DNA from: Syntrophaceae bacterium UBA6112
GTDB taxonomy: Bacteria; Desulfobacterota; Syntrophia; Syntrophales; UBA5619
Reading direction: 5' to 3'
NCBI GenBank assembly: GCA_002423465.1
Contig: DIWG01000056.1
Span: 1 to 5,428 of the forward strand
Length of the DNA stretch: 5,428 bases
Shown in pieces: positions 1 to 5,333 of the stretch. The notes under the pieces are model-generated. The model did no database searches. It saw only the letters and a program-made list of their open reading frames with translations, and was not told the origin of the DNA. How positions within the stretch are numbered: the stretch's first letter is position 1; each line of letters starts with the position of its first letter. The position numbers and the translations under genes were made by a program.

Positions 1-201
1 TTTCCTTAAGGGAACCGGGATGATGGGAGACCCTTGCCGAGTTGTTCCGTTTCTCTCCTGTGGGTCCCATTCGGAAAGCGGATCTTTTACGGGCTCCCGG
101 AACGGAAGGGCAATACGAAGATTATAACAGAATATGGCTGTTCTCGCGCGGTCGAAGAGGATACTGTTCACGGTGTTTGTCAATTCAAGTGAGAGGATGT
201 C
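1..201. other. Leader region without a recognisable gene
   Basis: I see no convincing coding sequence here. Open frames crossing it are interrupted or run on as shadows of the downstream lipoprotein gene. The left edge holds a short palindrome, CCTTAAGG. I found no -35/-10 pair with good spacing; an AT-rich patch near 121-135 containing TATAAC lacks a -35 partner. The promoter of the gene at 202 is presumably in this stretch or further left, but I cannot place it. Confidence 0.5.
191..196 (+). promoter_or_regulatory. Ribosome binding site of the lipoprotein hydrolase gene
   Basis: GAGAGG ends 5 bases before ATG 202. It supports this start, which is also the one that places a complete signal peptide and lipobox at the N-terminus. 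Confidence 0.7.
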
Positions 202-2316
202 ATGATAAATTTTGTTTCATCGATCCTGAAGCGTTCTGCTCTTTTTGTAACTCCTATTCTGTTACTCGGCCTACTCGCAGGATGCAGCGGTTCCGGTCCT
301 GCATTTCCCAACTACGTTGCAACCATTGCCGAAGTCAGTGCCGCGGCCAGCGAGGCCATGGCCGAGTGCAACGCCAGCGCGATCGCGGTGGCACTGGTGG
401 ACGACAAAGGGGTCATCTGGGTGGAGTCCCGGGGGTATGCAGACAGGGAAGCCGGAAAGTCCGTGGGCCCGGAAACCATGTTCGGCATCGGCTCCGTCAG
501 CAAGGTGTTCGCCACCATCGCCGTGATGAAGCTGGTGGAAAAGGGCAGCATTGAACTCGATCAACCGCTGACAACCTACCTGAAGGAATTCAGCTTGGTC
601 TCACCGGAATACCGGAACATCACCGTGCGCATGCTGCTGAACCATTCGGCGGGTTTCTCCGGCGGTGATTTGCGAAATGGTCTCACCGACGCTCCCTTTA
701 CCGGCTTTGCCGAGCAAGTGATGGACGGTCTCAAATACCAGCGCCTCAAGCATGCGCCCGGATATTTGAACGTATACAGCAACGACGGCTTTACGATGGT
801 GGAGAATCTCGTGAAGTCGGTCAGCGGCCTGAGTTATCCGGATTATGTGCGTCAGGAAATCCTGACGCCGCTGCAGATGATCAACAGCAGTTATCCTGAC
901 GATTACCTTCCTGACGGATCCTATGCCAAGCCTCACACCGGCGAGACGCCCCAGCCTTACACCTCCCTGAACCTCTATGCCACCGGAGCTTTATATTCCG
1001 GCGCCGCCGATATGGGAAAGCTGATCATGATGCTGATCAACGGAGGTTGCTATGGAACGACACAAATCCTTTCCCCCGACTCCATCGCCGCCATGGCCGA
1101 GGACCAGACCACGGGAACATTCAATCCGTCGCCAACCGATATGGTGCGCTACGGACTCGGATGGGATACGGTCGCACAGCCGGGCTTGAAGGCCGTCGGA
1201 ATCAGGGGTTGGCAGAAGGGCGGTTCCATTGACGGATCCTACGGGGTCATGTACCGTTCAACGTTGATCGTGGCGCCGGACGCCAAACTCGGGGTGGTCG
1301 TGTTGATGGCGTCAAACAAAACATCTTCGGATATGGTGGTCAAGGTCGGCGAACGGGTCCTGCTGAGAGCCCTGGTCGATAAGGGCACGCTTGCGGCAAT
1401 GCCCGCTTCACTGACTCAGAATCCCCTCCCGGTCATCCCCCCAACCGATGAAGAAAAAAGCACATACACCGGCTTTTATGCCGCCGCCGGCTCCGTGTAT
1501 CGCCTGAGTTTCGCGGCAGACGGTTCGCTGACCGTTGAGAGCCACCTGGAAAACATATGGATACCGAAATACGCAGCGTTCAAAAAAAGGAGCGACGACT
1601 GGTACGCCGCGGACGGCGATTCCATGGCGGCACTTCGCCTGCTGACCGCTTCCGGCCGGAAATATATTGCTTATCGCAAATTGTACGGTGCCGGACATTA
1701 CACGACAACCTATCTGCTCGCGCAAAAGCTTGATGCCAGGGACGCCATTTCAGCGGCCTGGCAGAACCGCATGGCTACCCGCTGGCTGCCGGTGAATAAA
1801 ACATTATTTTTTTCATCCTTCCTGGATCTGAACATCGATCACAGTTTCCTGTTGACGTCCTTCAACGACCTGCCGGGATATCTGTTTATGGATGCGGATC
1901 TCTTGCGCGATATGGATCCGCCGGCGGCTGATCGTCTGGATGGGATGTTCCTGCAGATCCCGCAGGTCTCAGGAAGGGATTTAACCGATGCGGCCATTGA
2001 ACGGCGGGAAGAAAGCGACTGGCTCCGTGTCGGCAGCACCCTCTTTTGTCCATTATCCGGGATTCCATCGGTTTCCGCCGGACCCGCTTTGGTGACCATC
2101 GGCAGCGAAGGTTTTTCCGAGTGGCGAAAGCTGCCGGTTTCCGGCTCGATCTCCATCACTAACGCCACAGCCTGGAGGCTTTACGACAGCGACTTCAATC
2201 AAGTGTCTTCCGGCAAGGGAAACGGCAGCGCCGTACTGCCCGACTCGGGAGAGGCTGCGTACCTGATGCTGTTCGGCGCTCCAAGAGCAACGATCAATCT
2301 GAATCTGGTTCAGTAA
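202..2316 (+). CDS. Beta-lactamase family serine hydrolase, predicted lipoprotein
   Basis: A 704-residue protein of the serine beta-lactamase/penicillin-binding-protein-like family (class C beta-lactamases, D-aminopeptidases, EstB-type esterases). The N-terminus is a lipoprotein signal: basic residues K10/R11, a hydrophobic core, and lipobox LLAGC with the lipidated Cys at 28. Ser follows it, so outer-membrane sorting is likely if the usual Asp+2 retention rule applies. The catalytic domain spans about residues 40-390. The nucleophile motif SVSK is at 98-101 (Ser98, Lys101), after the family-typical FGIGS. The family phrase LLNHSAGF is at 145-152, the YSN motif at 192-194, and KGG at 339-341 in the position of the KTG/HxG box. 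Residues about 415-704 form an extra C-terminal region, probably beta-rich, that I cannot assign. The substrate cannot be told from sequence: beta-lactam, peptidoglycan peptide or ester are all possible. It stands alone on this strand. Family assignment is secure; function is not. Confidence 0.9.
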   Translation: MINFVSSILKRSALFVTPILLLGLLAGCSGSGPAFPNYVATIAEVSAAASEAMAECNASAIAVALVDDKGVIWVESRGYADREAGKSVGPETMFGIGSVSKVFATIAVMKLVEKGSIELDQPLTTYLKEFSLVSPEYRNITVRMLLNHSAGFSGGDLRNGLTDAPFTGFAEQVMDGLKYQRLKHAPGYLNVYSNDGFTMVENLVKSVSGLSYPDYVRQEILTPLQMINSSYPDDYLPDGSYAKPHTGETPQPYTSLNLYATGALYSGAADMGKLIMMLINGGCYGTTQILSPDSIAAMAEDQTTGTFNPSPTDMVRYGLGWDTVAQPGLKAVGIRGWQKGGSIDGSYGVMYRSTLIVAPDAKLGVVVLMASNKTSSDMVVKVGERVLLRALVDKGTLAAMPASLTQNPLPVIPPTDEEKSTYTGFYAAAGSVYRLSFAADGSLTVESHLENIWIPKYAAFKKRSDDWYAADGDSMAALRLLTASGRKYIAYRKLYGAGHYTTTYLLAQKLDARDAISAAWQNRMATRWLPVNKTLFFSSFLDLNIDHSFLLTSFNDLPGYLFMDADLLRDMDPPAADRLDGMFLQIPQVSGRDLTDAAIERREESDWLRVGSTLFCPLSGIPSVSAGPALVTIGSEGFSEWRKLPVSGSISITNATAWRLYDSDFNQVSSGKGNGSAVLPDSGEAAYLMLFGAPRATINLNLVQ

Positions 2317-2506
2317 AAGAGGGGGTATGGATAGCGCTATCTCCAACAGTACTAACGTTAATCATTGCTTATTGATGATATTGTTATGTGCGTCTTTGTA
2401 GTCGAGGAAGAACCGATGCAGAAAGCTGAAAAAAATCCGGAAAGTTGTCACCGATTATCTTCATCTCCACACCTGGCGACGTCGTTGCTCTGATTGCCCA
2501 CAGACA
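2317..2506. other. Gap downstream of the hydrolase gene
   Basis: AT-richer than the flanking genes. It holds a perfect 12-bp palindrome GATAGCGCTATC at 2330-2341, 13 bases after the hydrolase stop, and an 8-bp palindrome TAACGTTA a little further on. It also contains a doubtful small ORF, listed separately. No repeat, tRNA or mobile-element remnant was recognised. Confidence 0.45.
2416..2493 (+). CDS. Doubtful small ORF, 25 codons
   Basis: An ATG preceded by GAGGA with 7-base spacing opens a 25-codon frame starting MQKAEKNPES and ending at TGA 2491-2493, shortly before the terminator hairpin. The frame also has an upstream in-frame ATG at 2386, which would give 35 codons. The peptide has no hydrophobic segment or recognisable motif. 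The Shine-Dalgarno sequence and the position just before a terminator are the only support, so it may well be chance. Confidence 0.15.
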   Translation: MQKAEKNPESCHRLSSSPHLATSLL

Positions 2507-2541
2507 AGCCTCCGTCGGCTGATCGGGGGCTCATCTTTTTT
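2507..2541 (+). terminator. Likely intrinsic terminator of the hydrolase transcript
   Basis: Stem arms AGCCTCCG (2507-2514) and CGGGGGCT (2524-2531) pair over 8 bp with one G-U wobble, enclose a 9-base loop, and are followed after 4 bases by six T (2536-2541). In the opposite direction the wobble becomes a C-A mismatch and no T-run follows, so it should work mainly on the + strand. It lies about 190 bases after the hydrolase stop and just before the convergent rubredoxin gene's 3' end. Confidence 0.55.
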
Positions 2542-2569
2542 GGGGTTGCGAGGTAAGCCGGGGGGAGGG

Positions 2570-3268
2570 TTACCCTTCTTTTGCAAACTTGTCCTTCTCC
2601 GCACCGCAGACGGGACAGGTCCAATCCACCGGGAGCTCTTCGAAGCGGGTTCCCGCCTTGACATTCCCCTCCGGATCGCCCTTTTCCGGGTCATAGATGT
2701 AACCGCAGACCGTACAGACGTAACGTGCCGCCCCGGCAACGGGGGCCGCCGGTTTCGGTGGCGCCTGCTCCTGGTAGGTGGGGGCCGTTTTTGGGGCTCT
2801 GCCCCCCTTGACCTTGTGGTAGTAGGCGTAGGTCATCGGTTCCGCAGCGGCGAGGACGTCGCATTCGACCACTTGGCCGAGAAAGATCGTATGGGTCCCG
2901 CAGTCCATTTCCCCTACGACTTCCGCTTCGATGAAGGCGACGGCATGGTCGGTGACGACGGGAACGCCGGTCTTTCCGGTTCGGGTCCCGATCCCCTCGA
3001 ACTTGTTGATGTCCCGGCCGCACTTGAAGCCGAACTGGCCGATCATCGTCATCGGTGTCGCTTCTTCCAAAATAGAAACGGCGAATCGCCGACTGGCGGC
3101 GATGTGCTCGTGGGTGAAGTTCTGTTTGTTGATGCTGACTGCGACGGTGGGCGGTTCCGAGGTGACCTGGAAAACGGTGTTTGCGATCTGGCCATTGAAC
3201 CGTTCCTCCTTGCCGGATGTGATCACATAGAGGCCGTAACTGAGTTTGTAGAAAGCGGACTTGTTCAT
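2570..3268 (-). CDS. Flavin reductase-rubredoxin fusion (high-molecular-weight rubredoxin, Hrb type)
   Basis: A 232-residue cytoplasmic redox protein with two parts. Residues about 1-160 form an FMN-binding split-barrel flavin reductase domain, recognisable by SYGLYVITS (10-18), FNGQIANTVFQVTSEPP (24-40) and AVSINKQN (43-50). A Pro/Ala-rich linker follows (about 161-181). Residues about 182-232 are a rubredoxin with iron ligands C185-xx-C188 and C218-xx-C221, in the standard CTVCGYIYDP and CPVCGA contexts. In Moorella, the related Hrb is reported to pass electrons from NADH to an A-type flavoprotein (FprA) that reduces NO or O2. By analogy this protein is an electron donor in oxidative or nitrosative stress defence; the partner is not in the window. 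It is the last gene of the maf-yggS cluster, 50 bases after yggS. The ATG start is fixed by GGAGA 7 bases upstream. Confidence 0.93.
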   Translation of the reverse strand: MNKSAFYKLSYGLYVITSGKEERFNGQIANTVFQVTSEPPTVAVSINKQNFTHEHIAASRRFAVSILEEATPMTMIGQFGFKCGRDINKFEGIGTRTGKTGVPVVTDHAVAFIEAEVVGEMDCGTHTIFLGQVVECDVLAAAEPMTYAYYHKVKGGRAPKTAPTYQEQAPPKPAAPVAGAARYVCTVCGYIYDPEKGDPEGNVKAGTRFEELPVDWTCPVCGAEKDKFAKEG

Positions 3269-3275
3269 CGTCTGT

Positions 3276-3280
3276 TCTCC
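3276..3280 (-). promoter_or_regulatory. Ribosome binding site of the flavin reductase-rubredoxin gene
   Basis: On the minus strand GGAGA sits 7 bases before ATG 3268. The same GGAGAAC with the same spacing precedes yggS, which makes both start assignments stronger. Confidence 0.75.
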
Positions 3281-3318
3281 TTCAGTGAATTAGAATTGTT
3301 CATCATTTCAGATTTCTT

Positions 3319-4008
3319 CTATGTCCCCCGTTCACCGAAGATGCCTCGGCCGACCCGGACGATCGTCGCCCCCTCTTCGACGGCGACGGCGTAATCCCCG
3401 GTCATTCCCATCGAAAGTTCGGTCATTTCAACGCGGGGGATCTTTTCGTCCAAGATCCGGTCCCGCAGTTCCCGGAGCGCCCGAAAAAAGGGTCGCGCCT
3501 CTTCCGGATTATCGAACCAGGGAGGCATGGTCATGAGTCCCCGAACCGAGAGGCTGGGGAGCGGGGCGACTGCGCGGACAAGGTTGACGGCATCCGCGAT
3601 CGGGACGCCGCTTTTTGTCTCCTCCCCGGCGACGTTCACCTCGATCAGGATTTTCATGATGACGCCCGCCGCCGCGGCTCGCCGGTCGATTTCGGCGGCA
3701 AGCTCCAGCCGGTCAACGGAGTGGATCATGTCGAAGAGGCGGACGGCGTATTTCGCCTTGTTCGCCTGGAGACGGCCGATCAGGTGCCACTCGCACCTCT
3801 TCCCCAGCGTTTCGAGCTTCCGCTTTGCCTCCTGGACGTAGTTTTCTCCGATGATGTCCACTCCGGCCCGCACGGCCTCGCCGATCCGGTCGTCGTCCAC
3901 GGTTTTTGTCACCGCCATCAGACGAACCGCCCCGGGAGACCGGCCCGACCGTCCGGCCGCCTCGGCCACGACTTCCCGGATTGCCCTGATGTTTCCGGCG
4001 ACGTCCAT
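3319..4008 (-). CDS. yggS: YggS family pyridoxal phosphate homeostasis protein
   Basis: A 229-residue PLP-binding protein of the YggS/PROSC family, a fold-type III single TIM barrel. It holds PLP without known catalytic turnover and helps balance free vitamin B6. Family signatures seen, numbered from the chosen start: RSPGAVRLMAVTKT at about 23-36, with K35 in the position of the PLP Schiff-base lysine; GENYVQEAKRK (54-64); WHLIGRLQANKAK (73-85); VRGLMTMPP; and a C-terminal LSMGMTGDY followed by EEGATIVRVGRGIFGER, the phosphate-binding end of the barrel. Length matches the usual 225-235 residues. ATG 4008 was preferred over the in-frame TTG 4038 and ATG 4029 because GGAGA lies 7 bases before it and the N-terminus MDVAGNIRAI aligns with typical members. 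It sits 65 bases after maf and 50 bases before the rubredoxin gene, probably co-transcribed with both. Confidence 0.95.
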   Translation of the reverse strand: MDVAGNIRAIREVVAEAAGRSGRSPGAVRLMAVTKTVDDDRIGEAVRAGVDIIGENYVQEAKRKLETLGKRCEWHLIGRLQANKAKYAVRLFDMIHSVDRLELAAEIDRRAAAAGVIMKILIEVNVAGEETKSGVPIADAVNLVRAVAPLPSLSVRGLMTMPPWFDNPEEARPFFRALRELRDRILDEKIPRVEMTELSMGMTGDYAVAVEEGATIVRVGRGIFGERGT

Positions 4009-4015
4009 GATCCGT

Positions 4016-4020
4016 TCTCC
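4016..4020 (-). promoter_or_regulatory. Ribosome binding site that decides the yggS start
   Basis: On the minus strand GGAGA is 7 bases upstream of ATG 4008. The alternative starts at 4029 and 4038 lack a comparable site, so the extra ten N-terminal residues of the longest frame are probably not translated. Confidence 0.75.
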
Positions 4021-4073
4021 ATTATTCATCGGGGACAATCCCGATTTTTGTTCGACAAAATCGAGAGCTGTCC

Positions 4074-4670
4074 CTACTTTTCATAACCGATTGCTGTGAC
4101 GCGCCTCAGCGCGTCGACGACCTCGCACAAGGGAAGACCCACGACGTTCGAAAAGGAGCCATGGATCTCCCGAATGAAGCAGCCTCCCATCCCCTGGACG
4201 GCGTAGGCGCCCGCCTTATCGTAGGGTTCCTCCGTGCCCGTGTACCAGATCATTTCTTCGTCGGCGATGGTCCGGAAGAGGACGGACGATCCCACGACTT
4301 CGCAGATCCCGACCCCCCGGTCCTGCCGGACGATGCTGAAGCCCGTGAAGACCTCATGTTCCCGGCCGCTCAACTTTTTGAGCATTTGGGTCGCCTCCGC
4401 GGGCGATCCCGGTTTCCCGAGGACTTCTCCCGCGACGACCACGATCGTATCGGCGCCGAGGACCCAGGCGTCGGGGTGGCGACGGGCGGCAAGGAGCGCC
4501 TTTGTCTCGGAGAGACGCAGGACATGTTCCCGAGGGTTTTCGCCTCGCCGGAAGGTTTCGTCGATGTTGCCCGGCATGACCTCAAAGGGGAGTCCCATGA
4601 TCTCCAGGAGCTCAGCGCGGCGAGGCGAGGCGGAGGCCAGGATGATCCGTCCCGAAACCGTGATTCCCAT
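4074..4670 (-). CDS. maf: Maf family nucleoside triphosphate pyrophosphatase (dTTP/UTP type)
   Basis: A 198-residue cytoplasmic Maf/HAM1-like enzyme that hydrolyses non-canonical or excess nucleoside triphosphates to the monophosphate and pyrophosphate. Older names call it a septum formation inhibitor. Motifs, numbered from the chosen start: SASPRR at 13-18 (phosphate grip), GADTIV at 72-77 with the catalytic Asp, LGKP ending at 87, EPYDKAGAYAVQG at 148-160 and GSFSNVVGLPL at 171-181. The DKAGAYxxQG form is typical of the YhdE-like dTTP/UTP branch rather than the YceF-like m7GTP branch. Length fits the family (about 190-200). An in-frame GTG at 4697 would add nine residues, but its AAGGA lies upstream of the predicted transcription start; ATG 4670 has a G-rich site 8 bases upstream. 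It is the first gene of the minus-strand cluster. Confidence 0.94.
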   Translation of the reverse strand: MGITVSGRIILASASPRRAELLEIMGLPFEVMPGNIDETFRRGENPREHVLRLSETKALLAARRHPDAWVLGADTIVVVAGEVLGKPGSPAEATQMLKKLSGREHEVFTGFSIVRQDRGVGICEVVGSSVLFRTIADEEMIWYTGTEEPYDKAGAYAVQGMGGCFIREIHGSFSNVVGLPLCEVVDALRRVTAIGYEK

Positions 4671-4678
4671 GCAAATTT

Positions 4679-4686
4679 CCCCCCCC
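4679..4686 (-). promoter_or_regulatory. Poly-G ribosome binding site of maf
   Basis: Eight consecutive G on the minus strand end 8 bases before ATG 4670 and are the only purine-rich site that the predicted transcript would contain before this start. A homopolymer in this place could change length by slippage, altering spacing to the start codon; this is an inference. Confidence 0.45.
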
Positions 4687-4711
4687 GCTTTCTTCACGCG
4701 GATTTTTCCTT

Positions 4712-4740
4712 CTTATAGTGGAACGGCCCGGCGCTGTCAA
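4712..4740 (-). promoter_or_regulatory. Sigma70-type promoter of the maf-yggS-rubredoxin cluster
   Basis: On the minus strand there is a perfect -35 TTGACA (4740-4735), an exact 17-base spacer and a -10 TATAAG (4717-4712) matching five of six consensus positions. Transcription should start near 4705, about 35 bases before maf ATG 4670. No other promoter of this quality was seen in the window. Confidence 0.8.
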
Positions 4741-5009
4741 GCGCACCGGGAGGGGACAGGGTCACGTCATTATCAGGCGAAATACTATGGATATCAACCA
4801 CATGCGTCAAAATGGCCTTTTGTAAAATATTCATGTAATTTCATTTTGTTGCACTTGTGAATGGTTTGACCCGGGGGCGGGACAAAAGGCGACATGCGGA
4901 CAGTGATTCCGGCAGAAAAGAATTTTCGGCTGGACTTTTTCCCTGCATTGCATAACAATGTGTTGACAGATGGGGACGGTATTTGGGGCGGATTGCGAGG
5001 GCGACAATC
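4741..5009. other. Intergenic region between the maf promoter and the putative selenoprotein gene
   Basis: Together with the maf leader this makes about 340 bases without a gene. It contains an AT-rich patch (about 4819-4850), an inverted repeat TTTGACCC-6-GGGACAAA (4865-4886, one mismatch) and a second one CATTG-5-CAATG (4946-4960). A TTGACA at 4963-4968 has no -10 at proper distance. I could not place the promoter of the gene at 5010 with confidence, although it must start in this region if the gene is transcribed alone. Confidence 0.45.
4997..5001 (+). promoter_or_regulatory. Ribosome binding site of the putative selenoprotein gene
   Basis: GAGGG, 8 bases before ATG 5010. It supports initiation at the codon that yields a complete signal peptide. 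Confidence 0.5.
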
Positions 5010-5333
5010 ATGAACGGAAAATATTTTTTGAGTCTCCTGGCCGGACTCGTGCTGGTCTTGGCATTCACCTGTCCGCTTGCGGCGGCCGAACAGACGTTCG
5101 AGTTGAATATCCCCGGCTGCACCGCCTGAGGCCCCTTTGCGAGGATAAGTTCTATCCTCAAGAACATGGACGGGATCATCCGCTTCGCGAGTCCGGCGGA
5201 AAACCGGATCCGGATCACCTTCGACGACGGGAAGACGGATTCGGAGAAAATCACACAGGCGCTCGCCCGGGGCGGCGTGGTCATTCCGGGAAAATCGACG
5301 CCGGCGAAGGAAACGCCGTTTTCTTACAAGTAA
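5010..5333 (+). CDS. Putative periplasmic selenoprotein, heavy-metal-associated (MerP-like) domain with CxxU motif
   Basis: A 107-residue frame from ATG 5010 to TAA 5331-5333, read through an in-frame TGA at 5127-5129 (codon 40) as selenocysteine. GAGGG lies 8 bases upstream of the ATG. Residues 1-26 form a Sec signal peptide: Lys4, a hydrophobic core, and likely cleavage after AAA (24-26). The mature part fits the beta-alpha-beta-beta-alpha-beta fold of HMA domains. Strand TFELNIPG is followed by the loop GCTAU (C37, U40) where MerP and Atx1-like proteins have CxxC. Then come helix FARISSILKNMDG, strands around IIRFASPAENR and RIRITFDDGKT, helix DSEKITQALARGG and last strand VVIPGK. Domain similarity continues in the same frame on both sides of the TGA, and a SECIS-like hairpin follows directly. 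Role is inferred: periplasmic metal (Hg, Cu or similar) binding or thiol/selenol redox chemistry. No transporter is adjacent. The alternative is a pseudogene by nonsense mutation. A standard caller would stop at 5129. Confidence 0.8.
5127..5162 (+). promoter_or_regulatory. UGA selenocysteine codon and bacterial SECIS-like hairpin
   Basis: TGA at 5127-5129 is followed by a perfect 7-bp stem, GAGGATA (5141-5147) with TATCCTC (5153-5159), closing the five-base loop AGTTC (5148-5152). A further CTT/AAG pairing is possible below a small bulge. Counting the T of TGA as 1, the loop G is base 23 and the next T base 24, the places I recall for the SelB-contacting G and U in E. coli fdhF. The bulged U below the loop in fdhF has no counterpart here. 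Bacterial SECIS elements lie inside the coding region just after the UGA, as here. Confidence 0.75.

Noticed and set aside
1..40. Possible tail of a cobalamin riboswitch (GGGAGACCCTTGCC resembles the conserved GGAGACCTGCC end)
   Set aside because: The rest of the riboswitch would lie outside the window, the match has an insertion, and the downstream hydrolase has no cobalamin link. An Rfam RF00174 scan with upstream sequence would settle it.
42..554. 170-codon + strand open frame
   Set aside because: It overlaps the start of the hydrolase gene in another frame. The product is Arg/Gly-rich without motifs.
2540..3394. 284-codon open frame on the + strand
   Set aside because: It lies antisense to the flavin reductase-rubredoxin gene, whose motifs are unmistakable. 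The translated + strand product shows no family features.
4009..4038. Longer yggS starting at TTG 4038 or ATG 4029
   Set aside because: No Shine-Dalgarno sequence precedes either start, whereas ATG 4008 has GGAGA at ideal distance and gives the usual family length.
4161..4860. Two overlapping + strand open frames (185 and 208 codons)
   Set aside because: Both are antisense to maf. Their translations are Arg/Pro/Ser- or Gly/Asp-rich, typical of GC-rich shadow frames.
4931..4947. Sigma54-like -24/-12 promoter before the selenoprotein gene
   Set aside because: The GG and GC elements are 11 bases apart instead of 10, and the CAC part of the consensus is missing.
4963..4968. Consensus TTGACA as a -35 box for the selenoprotein gene
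   Set aside because: No -10-like hexamer lies 16-18 bases downstream; the region there is GGGCGG-type.
5010..5129. Reading the gene as a 39-residue protein ending at TGA, or as a pseudogene
   Set aside because: The HMA domain continues in frame beyond the TGA without further stops, the TGA sits at the metal-site cysteine, and a SECIS-like hairpin follows. The pseudogene reading is not formally excluded.
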